NCBI GenBank assembly: GCA_037893225.1
Contig: JAZGUH010000412.1
Coordinates: 1,364,001 to 1,428,000, forward strand
Reading direction: 5' to 3'
DNA from: Hippasteria phrygiana
Taxonomy: Eukaryota; Echinodermata; Asteroidea; Valvatida; Goniasteridae
DNA: 64,000 nt
Shown: piece by piece, positions 25,401 through 40,400 of the stretch
How positions within the stretch are numbered: position 1 is the stretch's first letter
Layout: each line of letters opens with the position of its first letter
The notes under the pieces: model-generated
Databases searched by the model: none
Seen by the model: only the letters and a program-made list of their open reading frames with translations
Told to the model about the DNA's origin: nothing
Position numbers and translations under genes: made by a program

Positions 25401-28400
25401 TTCTGGAGTTCCTTACATTGCGTCAGCTGGTTACAGCACTGGAAACCACACAAAACAAAACAAAACAAAATCACAAACATGTACAGATTATCAAAAAAAA
25501 ACACCAAAAAAACCTCATAGCCCCACAGAGATACATTCAAACCAAGCCTTGGAGTTTGCACCAGACCGGTGGACCAAGTCTAATTAATGAATTGGTTGAG
25601 CTAACTTAAAAACCAAACTAGGGGTGGTGATTTTTCTTTTAAATAATGAATCTTAGATCTTACACTTTGAAATCTGCCGTGTTTATTATTTTTAGTCAAT
25701 TGAAAATATTTCATCATTAGCAAGATGGAACTCCTTCATAAAATGTACAGCAAACCTGCAAATTCTGATCATGACACTGATCTTTAAAAAGATTACTCTG
25801 GCCTACTGTATCACTTTCATTACAAGCCCAATGGTCCAGTGAATATTTGTATGAAATTTAAGCCCCATAAGTGTGCCAAATGTCGAAGACTTCTAGAGTG
25901 CACTCATTCGAAAGAAATTCAGTATGTTTTCATGTTCAAGGGAAATAAGCAAAATTGTGATGTGTCATATGGGACATTTCTTTGAGGAATTGCACTGGAG
26001 ACCAGCGCATTGTTGAAATTCTAGGTCCAATATTTACCAATAAGTTTCTTTAACCCTAACCCTCCAGGGTATTTTGGCTAGAAACCCTGCCAGACGCATC
26101 AGATTGCATACTTTGTTACATTGACTTGTGTGCAGAGTGCAGCAAGGTCAAGCTGTCACCACAGATGCACTGTGCTGCGTCTGGCAGGGTTAGGGTTAAA
26201 AAGCCTGGCAGTAAAAGTATTTCTTTCAGCGAGTGTGAATTATTACCATCTTGATTGTGTACTACTTACATTGAGTCTGGACTCATCCCACAAGTCCTCC
26301 TCAACTTGTGGCACAGAACCTTCGTCCCAATCCATTTCAAAGGCCTGAGAGTAAAGTTACATAAATATTGATTAGAATAGTTAGTCTAACAAAAAAAACA
26401 CAATTGCCAGGGTGTCAATATTTCTGCTCAAATACTAATAATATTTCATATTTTGTCCTCTTAAATTGTGACCTGCTCTGCAAAAATGAGTCGCATGTTG
26501 CGCATTACACTTTCACGTACGGGGTGGTTTAATGTCTCAGACATTGTGATGGCCGGTATTTTACAACATTGCATTATTTGATTGCTCTGCAATGAACCCG
26601 AGAGGCCGTTTACCCATTATTTTGCGAATATAAAACAGTATTTTTGGCACACTTTATAAAGTTTTCATTTGAATGCCTTCAAATTTGGTGCATGTATTAT
26701 TTGTATGATTATCTATCATTAGAATCCATCTTCTGACATCTGAGGTCACTGCTGTGGGCAACTTATAATAATTTTTGGGTCAGTTATGGGAAAAATAATG
26801 AATTTTTGTTATTTTACCCACACAACAGCACTTTTTTTCACCCAAATGTTGTAATAAAGACAATCGTATAAGTACATATACGTATAAATTCCAAGTTCAA
26901 AACTACCCCCAAAAATAGAAACAAATTGCAAAAAAAACCCTGAAAAATAGTATAACGTCATTCACGTTGATGTTGGCCATCTTGGACTCCCATGATGCAA
27001 TGCAGAAAGTCATGTGACATAAAATTGCCCAAAGTCAAAAGTTGTTAAGTTGAGGTACCTTCATAATTATTTTTTCCCCTGAATTTTCGCATAAATAGCA
27101 TTAATACAGTTACCATGGTTTTTAAATTGTAGAAATAAGCCGATTGACCCGCGTGACCTAACGCACGGGTGTGAACTCAAAAGGTGGTCGCACAACGCGC
27201 ACGTGTTAAATTCAATCAGAATGGGCTTTCGCATAACATGGCGTGACATTACGTCAGCAATTTTATCCTGAATAACCTTTGAACTTAGAGATACCGAACT
27301 TGCTTTTTGTAGAAATTTGTTTTTGGTGCTAAACTGACTCCCAATAAAAGTTAGGAAAAGTCCCCAAATTTCATGTCAATGGGCCAAAGCGTTCCACAGT
27401 TATTTAAAAATATTTGGTGGGGGTACATTGTACACCCCCCCCCCCCATTCCTTATAGGGTTATGGTTCCATAAATGTTGCCTGTAATGTCACTATTTTGT
27501 CTGTTATGCTCTGCCATTTTCTATTTATTTTGCATCTTAATATTTGTATATTTTTTGTAGGGAAGGTCTACCTTTGCAATGGCTTATTCGTAACTGTTTT
27601 AAACTGTTCAGTCACATTTGCACTTGTTTTTGAGTTTGTCAATTAAAATCTGTTACATTATTTTGCCCATTTCAGTCATTCTTGTACAATTGACCTATCG
27701 CCGTTTACGAGTTAACCACGTCCCTTAGACAACCCTCTGGAAATTTTGTGTGGTAATTTTTGTTTGTCTCAGATTTTGCGAGTTCCGCGTCGATTTATAA
27801 TTCATATGATTGGACAGTATTTCACAAGCTGTGTTGACGCGATTCTACCGCGATAGGTCAATTGTATATGATCAAAATTATTTTTCCATTTGATTATGTT
27901 TGTATGTATGTATGTATAGCATTTATGGATCACCTTTTCTGAGGCTGCCAGGCACTTGAATAATAAAAACCAATACAAGCCAATGCTTTCCAACTTAACA
28001 GAAGATTTACACACAATGAGCATACAAAATTAATCAGCAGCAATTATTCCATTTCAAATATTAAACTATTGACCCAAGGATATCCAACATATTCTGCTGG
28101 GAAACAATTGCCATCAGTTGAATAGTTTTATATAATTTCAACATTCCACTTGGCAACCAGAAAGATAAAACTTCAAGTTTTACTCTGGCTGGAGTTGCAT
28201 TTGATGTGTCTGTGCTTCAGACTTGAATAAAAGTCTAGTTTAGTATTTAACTCGCCTGATTGTAGAGTTTGAGTGCTGCTGAATAATCCCCCCTAGCCTC
28301 CGCCTCCAGTGCTGTCTTGGTGATCTCATGAGTGCCGATGCGACCACTGAACACACCCTGCACGGCATCAAACTCATCAAGGGCCTTGTATAACCTACAG

Positions 28401-31400
28401 AGTTTGTAGAAAAGTAAATTTTGATTGTATTTGGAATTTAAAACGTTTAACATTTTTACCTATCAAAACCCTCCTACTAAAATAAAAACCATATCAAAAG
28501 ATATTTTGTGGAGATAACAGTGCCTCTGAATTGAATAAAAATTACGCTAAGTAAAACAAAAAAATGTTTAGTGTCCTGGTTTTGTTTTAACCACTTCACG
28601 CCGGAATAATTTTTGCAGAAAATTTCGATTTTCGAAAAAGGCAAAATATAGCAACTTCTGATATACAGCCAAACGCCACAAATACTGATTTGCAAGAGTC
28701 ATTTCAACAGTATTTCTTGCCGAAACCTCATATATTTCAATACTCCGGGTGCGCCCACCGGAGCGTAAATTGTAGAACAACCGGCCGTGCACAGCGGCCA
28801 AGTTCAAGTTCAACACACGGTTCGCCTCCACAGACTTCTTGGACTTTGTGTGTGTGTACAAAAAAAATGAGGGATTAGCGTGTTGAGACGTCACCCGGAG
28901 GCGAGTCGAGGCCAGCTTGACGTTTTAACCCGTCAGCCGTGCCCGTGTATAAAAAACAGCCAGATCATGTTAACACGTCCTCCGACGCGAACTGGTTAAA
29001 GGAAGAAGGAACTTTTTATTTTCAAGATAGCTGCCATTTTTTTTTTTTATTTCCGGCAACCATTGGTTTTTCAACTGTTCAAAAGACACAAAAATAAAAG
29101 AGACATGTTTGACTAGAGAATTTAACATGTTTGCAGTTGTTTTAATAGTTTAAATTAAGCTTGTACACTGGTAAAAAAATTTGAAAATCCAGGCAGCCCA
29201 CGCAAAGGAAGCAGGCGGGGATGCTAAATATGTTTTTTGTTTTTACTTCACCTAATGGGATTTGTTTCTGGACTTAAAATGTGGTTTAGGTGTTCTTTTT
29301 TTTTACTGTTTAAAATATTCCAGTTATTTTTTGAGATTTTTTGCTGTTGCCACTCAAAGCACTCCTCATATATTTTATGCACTCAAAGTAAAAAAATGGT
29401 CATGTGCATGAGCACAAAATCCAACAGTTTGCTATAAGGGCAGAAACCACCTTCAGAATAGTAACATTTTAGAAGTAATGGCAAATTGGAAGTACACATT
29501 TTCATTTCAGGGGCCTTTAAACAGTTTGTACGTTTTTGAATGAACAGACCATAATCCCATAAAAAAAAAACAGCCCATAACCTATGAAATCCCCATTTAC
29601 TGAAATTTAGAAATCTAGGAAGGTTATTAATTAACCATATCACCTGCTGCCAATATCTATTTCTATCCCTCCTATGAGGTATAAGCATTCAATTTCAACA
29701 TCTTTGCATCCTGAAACCCTTTTTCTATCACATCCCAAAGATTTATAACTTCATTCAAAAAATTCATCATCAGATGCAAATACCATCTTCACACTGATTA
29801 CGCAGTGTCCGCTGCTATACTGGATTGGATTCGAATCGGCCAGCCGATCCCAGCAAGCTCGTTGGTCGAGTGGTTAGGACGTCTGCACTAATAAGCAGGA
29901 GGTTGTGGGTTTGAGTCCCGCCCAAGTATTAGCCTGTGAATTTATTTCTCACAGGCTCTTGGAAAGCACTGAGCATAAAGTGCTGCATACATTACGACGG
30001 GAAAGGGCAAACAAATATTATTTGTTTATAATTGCATTGAGATTATAATTTGTACAGTTTATAATTTGTACTGAGTTTGAGCTTCATTGTCAAAACAAAT
30101 GGTCAAGACTTTCTCAACTTTAAAATGTTACAGCGTTGGCTAGGACTGGGCTACATCATCCCCCAAACATCAAATTAACCAGTTTACGCCAGGATTATTT
30201 TTCACGAGCCTAGGTGCTAGACGGGTTCAGGCCTTCATCTGCAGGTAGCACACCCTGGCCTCGCTCACTGCGAGCCGGTCGCTGACAGATATTTCCGCTG
30301 GACCCTTGCCTCGCTGAGTGTGTGTATACACGTCATCCGACGCAAACTGGAATAAAGCTAAAAAATGTTCAAGGTTAGCTACTTTTCTACTTGTTTTCGG
30401 GTACCAGGTCACATATTCATTTCTTACCTTGCTAGTTCGATCCAAGTGCTTATTTCTGGTGAGGGTTCCTTGGAGGTACCCCTGGCTCTCTTGGAGCTTT
30501 TCTCCTCATCCCAGGTCTTCCGTATCAGGTTCTCCTCAAGAAGCCGAATGCCTGAACAAAACATCAATTTAATAGAACATGCAAATTATTGGCAGAAAAT
30601 CTTCATTACAGTTAAAGGTCCCTAAATATTGCATTTAAACCACTCAAACCGACACCATATACATGTATCACTTTCAACCTTTGGTTTTCCGTTCTAAAGG
30701 CATTAATGTCCATTTTAGCAATCTCTTGGATTGATGGCGATGAGAATTTACATATTCATATACTTTTCCTTGATTAATTTATTGAATATTTTCCCTTTCT
30801 GCTTTATATTAGTGTCTAGTATCAAGTCAATAAACAAATTTATTGTACAACCTTGTACTGGAACAGCTTATATTGTATCCTCTTCATATTAGTGTTTATA
30901 ACTTCCTGGTCCAAAATATTTGGGCCTCTGTGGAAAGTACACGAACAACACGCTCATGTACTTTGCATTGCATTCCAGATCCAAATGAGGTCATGCTTAC
31001 GACGATAGTAAATACCTTGATTGACATTATAGTAACGGTGTTCTCATGTCATGAAATTGCTTGAATATTTTGAATGCTGACAAAGAATGTTTTATTCTTA
31101 TTTAAAGCCCAAAACGGAAATTACTTTATGCTTTTTACACAGTTCAGAAGCATCAGCATTTGCACAAAATACCTTTGAGATTCACTGTACTGGACCTTTT
31201 AAGGATTTCTTGTACACAGAATATTGAATCAAATTCAAATGTGAAAGTTTTTTCTCTTCAAGCACTATGTATAGCTTTTTTCCATTTTCATACTCCTTAC
31301 ACGTATTTTGTGTTTAAAGACTTTCTTTCAAATAAGGCTTTTTAGCAATCATTTTCACTTGATGGAACAGTTTCTGTTTTTGCATATGTGTACAGTCAGT

Positions 31401-34400
31401 TGATATTTACACTGACTTTACCATCGCCTGACACCGTGCTGTAACAGTGCAAATTAGCACGTTTTTTTATGATGAAACCAGTAGCACTAGCTTGGCACCA
31501 CTTTGTGGTGCAATAAATTTGTATCGTTTACATTATTTTTAACAAGCACTGCATCAGGGCTCGACCTTAGCACTAGCCCCGCGTACAATGTCTAGTAAAA
31601 ACTGCTCCGGGCTAGTGAAAAGCACTCTTTAACTTGCCCGGCGGGCTAGTTAAAAAAGCATACCTACCTGCTTAAAATTGTCACTGTTGCTTGATATGAA
31701 TCAAACAAACGTTCTTGGTAAGTTTGAGTGAATCTTCTTGTTTCATTTAATGACCGAGTACAGCGCTACGGCATCCCGCACAGTCGAGTCAATACTATGC
31801 CGAGCCGCCACGCTAGCGCAGCGCGCGCTAGCGCTATGCATGCCGCTCGCTGTCTCACAGCAGCTAGCTTGTGTCCCGATGGCAGCATGTGTACGTGCGT
31901 ACACGTGTATGCCATTCATTGCGCGCGTGACGCCACAAGCGCACATGACTTGTACAAGGTTGGTAGTCTCATATCAAGTCCAGAGTGTGTTGTGCACTTT
32001 TTTTGCCAAATGCTGTACGCATGGGACTGGTCGGGTGTGGGAAGAAAAGTTCGGCTTCGATACGGCTGACACTGAAACATTTCTATTTTGTACATCAACA
32101 GTGTTTGAAAAAAATGATTAAGGACCGTCACATTTTTGGCCCATGTAAATTTGAAGGAAAACACCAACTAATATTGGCGGAATAATGTCATGAATGTCTA
32201 TAAGACGCAGCTAACCATACGCGGCGCCGCGCTATACAATCTTTGGTACGTACTGAAGCCAGCTTTGATTAATGGGCCCAACCGGGGAATTCCACGTGCA
32301 TACTGAGCATGCGCATCGGCACTTGACCTCAGCGATCCATGAGCCATGCATGCAGTGAATGAAAGAAGGCATGAAAGGTACGGGGCGCGTGTGCGAAGAT
32401 TTGTGCGTGTGGTCTGTACCGGGCCGGTGTACGTGGTTGGTGAGAAGTTTTATTCACTTGGGTCTTTACATTTTTCGTCATGTGGCGATATCTAAATGTA
32501 TCCAATCCGTCCAAAAAAGGAAGCAAAAGAGAATACGATGCAAACTAGAGCAAAAATAAAAGACAACGTGTCTACAGACAAGACTGGGAGCGGGACTTTG
32601 GCTGGCTTAGCTACGATGGAAATACGATGTTTTGCCGTGTTTGCCGCGAAATGAAACTGACCATCGTTAATGGGATATTTACAATGTCCATTAAATGTGG
32701 GCTAGTAAAAATTTCTGCGGGCTAGTAAAAAACCCAGTTAACTTGCCCGGTGGACTAGTTAAAAAAAAGCTTAAGATCGAGGCCTGCTGCATAAAATCTA
32801 AATTTATACAAACATCACACCATGGTGCAAATGGGAATGCTATGGTCTTTCCTGCCATACATAAAAACTGGCTTTTAAAATTTTGCTATTGTTTTTTTTT
32901 TTTTTTTAGCGTAAGCTGCAATTGCCAATGTTAGAGATTGGACAGTAAGTCAGTGTATTTAAAGGAATATCATACCTATGTGCATCTGCTGACTGGTCAA
33001 ACTGGCCGTGCTTACTGATGATGGGTCAAGGGTCAGGTGCTCGCTGTGGTGATACCCCACCTCCTGGCAACAACAAGTAGATACCAATTTTTGAGGAAAA
33101 CATTTTAACTACCTTTTGAGAGCTGTAAAATAGTTTTCATATTTTATGCAAATGACAGAGTTAGAAAAAAAATCATTTGCATGCAACAAAATCACACAAA
33201 ATTGAGGAGCTGTAATAGCACACATTACTGTATATTAAAGCGACATGCATTACACTCACCTATTGCATTTACATGAACAAACCATTAACCCTAAACTCCT
33301 AGACCCTTTTTTGCTAGGAACCATCATCAATCCTCCAAAATCCTCCGATTGCCCTGCCCCAAAAAATGCATTCATTCTCAATCCTCCGAAATCCTCCATT
33401 CATCCTCAATCCTCCAAAATCCTCCTGTGCTTTAAACACTATTCATCCTCAATCCTCCAAAATCCTACTTCTTTTGAAACAGCATTCATCCTCAATCCTA
33501 AAAAATCCTCCAAAACTGCAAGGAGGATTTTGGAGGATTGAGGTGGGTTAGGGTTAATGCTGGCCAATTACAGTTCCAAGAAGTAAACATGAAATAAATC
33601 ATGAGTACATTTGACTAGGAAACCCCTTGGAATGAGGGCTATAGCCGCGGTTTGAAAAAGACCACCTGGCTGGTTAATGGCAATACTCGCATTTTCTGCA
33701 TATTCAATCTATTGTTTGGTTATTGTGTGCATTTCCCTTGGCTGCACAATCCCGTCTGGCATACCAGCACCCCATAACACCTAGGGCCAATTTCATAAAG
33801 CTGTTAAGCACACAAATTTTGCTTAGCATGAAAATGTCTTGCTTAGTAAAAACAGGTTACCAGCCAAAAGTAAATGTAATTTTAATGCTAAGCAAACAAC
33901 AGCTGAATACCAGTCAAAAGCAATATTGGTTGGTAATCCAGTTTTTATCAAGGAAGCATTTGCATGCTAAGCACATTTTTGTGTTTAACAGCTTTATGAA
34001 ATTGGCCCCTGGGCACAAGGGGTTCAACAGATCTTTAAAGGTGTACATAGAAAATTGACAATCTCTGAACCAAAGCTCTACCAACTGAGGTATCTTGCCT
34101 TTTTGTTCTACTTAAATTAGCCTCAGAGAAAGATCTTGCTGAGACTGAAAAGTCATGAGCTCCAAACTTTTATCATATGCAATATTTTTGCCAACTACCT
34201 GCACACAGCTGATGAATGGAGGATAGTATTGGGTGGAAGAGGATAGCATAGTGTTCAGGTGCCGATTGATGTCTGCTATGGTGGCGGCTGCCTCTCGTTC
34301 CGTCTTGACTTCTTCAATCTCTGAGAAGATTCCCCTGAAGAGAGAGCTGAAAAGGAGCCTTGCCATGGTAGCATCTCGCTGAAAAAAAAAAAGTTTTTGA

Positions 34401-37400
34401 TGATTTGACTGCTGGCTGGGAATTTTGTGACTGCTGCATATTCAAAGTTGAAATCTTGCTACTATTGGTGGCTTGGCCTACTGACATGAGCAGAAAGTCA
34501 CAGTGTTGCATTAGTAGTTCAAAGCAAAGCAAAACAAAACATTTTTGACCACTGAAAGGAATTTTGGGATTTTAAAATGACTCAAAAATTCTGCTGCTCA
34601 CAATTGTGACCCTGGCTCCTTCTAGACCCCACATCACCCCAATTTTGCAGTCTCTGCACTGGCTCCCTGTTGCTGACCGGATTAAGTTGTTACTACTTGT
34701 TTTTCATTGCGTGCATGCTTCAGCTTCTCAATACAACATAAGACCCCGTTCCCACTAGATCCACCAATTGGGGGATCTGATCCACCTTTTGCCAAATTGC
34801 CGGATCAGATCCCCCAATTGGTGGATCAGATCCTGCAATTGTGTTAGTGGGAACGCTAACCGTTATAAGGTGGATCAGGATCTGATCCACCTTTCTTGAT
34901 CCACCTAAAGACCAGGATACAGATCCCCCAATTGGTGGATCAGATCCTGCAATTGGTGGATCACGATCAAGTGGGAACGCAAAAGGTGGATCTGATCCGG
35001 CAATTTGACCTGTCAACATCCGGCTGGTGCACGAGTGGCACGAAAAGTTTGCGGTCTGATGAACGAAGAAATACGTTTAGGCGTGTAGCTCATGTGAAAA
35101 TTTCCCACGTGCACGACATGCACAATAAACAACTACTGAACTACGGGCTGTATACAAAATGTGTCACCACGCGTGCGCGATGCAAGCGTGCATGCATCCA
35201 TTCAGCGTACATGTGTATTCCTTTCGTTCCGTACTGGAAAGTCGTCCGCTTTTTCATTCGTGTAATTTTACTTATTTTTCCATCCATAAATAATTCCGTG
35301 TTAGTGTATAGCCTGCAGCGTGTCATAGAACAACAACAACCGTAGCAAAGTTTGAAGAAAATACGTTTTACGATCCGATTCGAGCCAGTACTTATAATAT
35401 TACGTTAAAAAGTTTGTAGTTGTACTGCTCCAAGACGAAGCTGTACTAGCACCATGGGCAAAATCAGACTGAGAAGCATTTGGATTTCTTCCTCCATGTT
35501 GAAACTTCGAACATCAAAACATCGCACATGTATTTGACCCGTCCCAGCATGCAACGCTGCCACAGAGCGCGCGCTCAGCAAGCAAGCACATGCGTAATAC
35601 CGAACTCAGTGACCTTTCGGACTCGACACTTCCGTTCGAAAAGGTGGATCAAGCGTAAGTGGGAACGCGACTTGCGGTTTCGTTGCGGTTAGACAACGGT
35701 CACACCAAAATTCCGGATCTTGATCCACCTTTCCCCAATTCGAGTGGGAACAAGGTCTGCGTTTATTAACTCCAAACAACCCGTCGAGGCGGTTGAGATC
35801 TTTTGATGCTTCTTTGATTGTTGTTCCTCAACACTCACAATCTCTGGGGAAATCGATCCTTTTCTCACGCGGGTCCTTATCTTTGGAACAAACTGCCTCT
35901 AGCTATTCATACTATTTCATGGGTTTCTGAATTTAAAGTTACCCTGAAGACTTACCTGTGCCAGAATACCCACAATATTTTGGTTTAGTTATATTTAATT
36001 GTTCAGATTTTTGGCGGATACCAGCGTGTTATAAATATTCATTATTATTAATATTATTTAAATCTTAATAACCATGAATGCAATCTCAAAATATTGTTTA
36101 GGGTATTTCTTTTTCATTGACAGTTGAGTTTGCACAGTCCACTGATTCGGCGATTCATTTTCGCAAAACAAGGGGTGCTGACTCAAACAACTTCAACAAG
36201 TTTCAATGCAGGACAGGAATGACTTAGAGCACCACATAATACATTGAACCCGTACTTTCAGGAAGTACCATAATTTGCAAATTTGCACTTTATGCAATGT
36301 ACAATAATCTTTGCTACTATGCTACAACCATTGCTACTTTCCATCTGTTCCGCCCTGCTAGTTCACATTTGTTTTCCATGATCTGTGGGCAAAATTGATT
36401 TTGTAGTCTCCCACTTGCTTGAGCCTAGGTTAAGAAATGATAATTTGATAAGTTGAATGTCTTGTGGCTCAGCCTTGGACTCTGAGTTTGCCTCAAGTCA
36501 CTTATCTCTTGACTCAGATGTGGACTTAAATCCCACTGAAAATGGCTCGGACCTGGACTCAACCTGTTGACCTCAGATACTGGACTCACATTATGTGACT
36601 CGGACCTGGCAACAAAGTACCCGATGATCTATTCCGCCGGACCGTAGTCTCAGCGGCTGCAGGCTCAATCCGTTCTACCGCCGGCCCAGTCCATGTAAGT
36701 ATCAGCCCAGTCCGCCCGCGCCCCATGCCCATCCCGCGGCCCACTCTCAGCCATGACCAAGCCGAACATGTTGAAAGTCTTCAGAATCTACGCTATACTC
36801 TTCCCACGAGCCATCAGATTCTGCCATTATTCCAGAGCGAAAATTGTGTCCACGGCGACCCGATAAAAGTACGTGTACGCAGGCCTCGATCTTAAGCATT
36901 TTTTTAACTAGTCCACCGGGCAAGTTAACTGGGTTTTTTACTAGCCCGCAGCAATTTTTACTAGCCCACATTTAATGGACATTGTAAATATCCCATTAAC
37001 GATGGTCAGTTTCATTTCGCGGCAAACACGGCAAAACATCGTATTTCCATCGTAGCTAAGCCAGCCAAAGTCCCGCTCCCAGTCTTGTCTGTAGACACGT
37101 TGTCTTTTATTTTTGCTCTAGTTTGCATCGTATTCTCTTTTGCTTCCTTTTTTGGACGGATTGGATACATTTAGATATCGCCACATGACGAAAAATGTAG
37201 AGACCCAAGTGAATAAAACTTCTCACCAACCACGTACACCGGCCCGGTACAGACCACACGCACAAATCTTCGCACACGCGCCCCGTACCTTTCATGCCTT
37301 CTTTCATTCACTGCATGCATGGCTCATGGATCGCTGAGGTCAAGTGCCGATGCGCATGCTCAGTATGCACGTGGAATTCCCCGGTTGGGCCCATTAATCA

Positions 37401-40400
37401 AAGCTGGCTTCAGTACGTACCAAAGATTGTATAGCGCGGCGCCGCGTACGGCGTACGGTTAGCTGCGTCTTATAGACATTCATGACATTATTCCGCCAAT
37501 ATTAGTTGGCGTTTTCCTTCAAATTTACATGGGCCAAAAATGTGACGGTCCTTAATCATTTTTTTCAAACACTGATGATGTACAAAATAGAAATGTTTCA
37601 GTGTCAGCCGTATCGAAGCCGAGCATTGAGAAAAGATCCATAGTCTTTTTTGTGTGCACTTTCACTGTACTTTTCTTCCCACACCCAACCAGTCCCATGC
37701 GTACAGCATTTGGCAAAAAAAGTGCACAACACACTCTGGACTTGATATGAGACTACCAACCTTGTACAAGTCATGTGCGCCTGTGGCATCACGCGCGCAA
37801 TGAATGGCATACACGTGTACGCACGTACACATGTTGCCATCGGGACACAAGCTAGCTGCTGTGAGACAGCGAGCGGCATGCATAGCGCTAGCGCGCGCTG
37901 CGCTAGCGCGGCGGCTCGGCATAGTATTGACTCGACTGCACTGTGCGGGACGCCGTAGCGCTGTACATGTACTCGGTCATTAAATGAAACAAGATTCACT
38001 CAAACTTACCAAGAACGTTTGTTTGATTCATATCAAGCAACAGTGACAATTTTAAGCAGGTAGGTATGCTTTTTTAACTAGCCCGCCGGGCAAGTTAAAG
38101 AGTGCTTTTCACTAGCCCGGAGCAGTTTTTACTAGACATTGTACGCCGGGCTAGTGCTAAGGTCGAGCCCTGGTGTACGTCTGTACATTCCGCGACGTCA
38201 CTGTGATGTTTTCATTTCATTGAGATAGATACAATGCAGTTACCAGACTATGTTCGCGGCGCGCACACACTAATCCACACATCCACACAAATTCCAAACC
38301 CAAATTTCAGTGCCAAAATATGGATGAATAAGACACAAGTAAGCTTCCTGCTCCACAAAGACCTCATTAAAAAAAAATATGAAAAACTCATCAGTGCAAC
38401 GTTCATGCAATAATGCACCACCAGGAACAATAAAAATAGGACAAAACCAACACATAGTACACATGCACGCACACAAACACAATGGGCACTCGCATAGTGA
38501 CGTCATCTATCTCCACGCAGCTACGTCACACGATTGGATTGTAAACACGCGGTTGACCCCAAGCTTTTCTGATTCTGAGCGAAAGAGACTCCAAAGTAAA
38601 ACTGCCAAATCCATGCATAAACTCTTCAAACCTACTTTGTTAGGTTTGGGGAGGCATAAGCTCTCAGAAAAGCCACTAAAGTAGAAAAATGCAAATTGGT
38701 TTTCTTTCCTCTTTAACTTGTGCACAGATTCAGGGTTTAAGGACTCAAATACAACTCTGAAAAAAGTTCTTGGACAACTCTGTCCATATACAGCACGCAC
38801 AGTATATGGTATAATAGCGCAAAAAAGGGCAAGGGCTTATAAAGCATTTGCTGCACGTCTTGGAATTTCCCATCGTATTTTCCTGCATGAACATATGGAC
38901 CTCATCATGCCTGCAGTTCAGTATCATTTGCATTTGACATGCATTCACAAATTGTGCTAATAACAAACCAGACATGCTGGTGCATGCACGTGTTCGGACA
39001 TTTTTGTTTCAAGGTTTAGCATTTTGGATATTCAACAGACACAATGATTGGCTAATACTTATGAATGGCAATAGATCAATTGATTCCTCACTGGTGTGTA
39101 TCCCAACCCCTTTAGAGAACTCTATAGAATTGTTTGCAGTAACTTTTGTTGCAGATCTCAAGTATTAAGCCTTCAGTTATACAACCGGGCAAGGTTTCAC
39201 AAGCTACGGTCACATGATGTCCCTGTTGCATTCTCTTACCTGTGCTAGAGCTTGCAGTGGAGCAATCAAATCCGAATATTTGATCTGAATATCAGGCAGG
39301 TCACCTGATCTGTAGCGCCTGTACATAGTGACAGTGCTGAACTTGCGCTCTCTCTGCTCCTCCAGAATTTTCTGAAAACAAAAAACAATGAATGCTGCAA
39401 ATAAATCCACATTTACTATTAATAAGGTAATTTTTGTTATTTTTAAATATTTTTTTCAAATTGAGAGTTCATGCTTGGTATTTCTTTTTATGACTTTTTA
39501 AGTAAAAAAAATGCTATCTTGTTTTGATGCCTTAAAATTGTAAACATTGCAAAAGAGAGAAGTTAATCTGTTAAATTAAATGGTGTATGACATTGTGTAA
39601 ATACAACTAAAAATAAAACTGAACCTGTCCATTGTAATTATTTGGTTGTTTGCAATCTGATCTATTTATCTTTCCAGTCACAGATCCTTAAATAAAAGGA
39701 GTAACTGTGACACTGATAATTAATTTGCAATTGTGTATCCACAACCTCCACTCTTTAAAAATGCCACTTGTGAGATGTTAGGTCTATAGTTTTATCTTCT
39801 GTGATGATCTCTATTAACCTTTTTTTACTTTCACTGAAAAACTCGAGTTCCAAATCTCAAAATCAGACCTTCCTGATGAGGACTGTCAAAAGATTACATT
39901 TGTAAACCATGGTTACGTAATTTTTTTTTTCAAAATGGGGGGCTTTGCAGTTTAATGTACAACAATGTACTACTGTCAGCACTGTATGCTTAGTGCTTTC
40001 TTAGAGCCTGTGAAAAAAAAAAATCACGGGATTACCCAGTGGGACTCTAATCCTTAACTTTTGCTTTTTGGCAGCTGATTCTAATACAGAACATCTGTCC
40101 CGAAATCTGAATCTTCGATCAAGAAAATATTTGAATACCTTTTTGCCGATTGAATATTATAAAAATATATATGCACATACACTGTACAGATGAAACTCTG
40201 ATGTTATTTTAATTTTAAAAATGTACGGCATTAGTGTCATATGCCACATTTTGTAAACAGTCACTTTGTATGGATGGAGGTTTATTGTTCCTGTCCGTAA
40301 AACCCTTGAAACTTATTAAATAATTACTGTAAAAATGCAGGCTCGAGTTTGGTTTCTTGTTCAGAATGTTAAACGTACCAGTAAATAATCTTGATACAAC

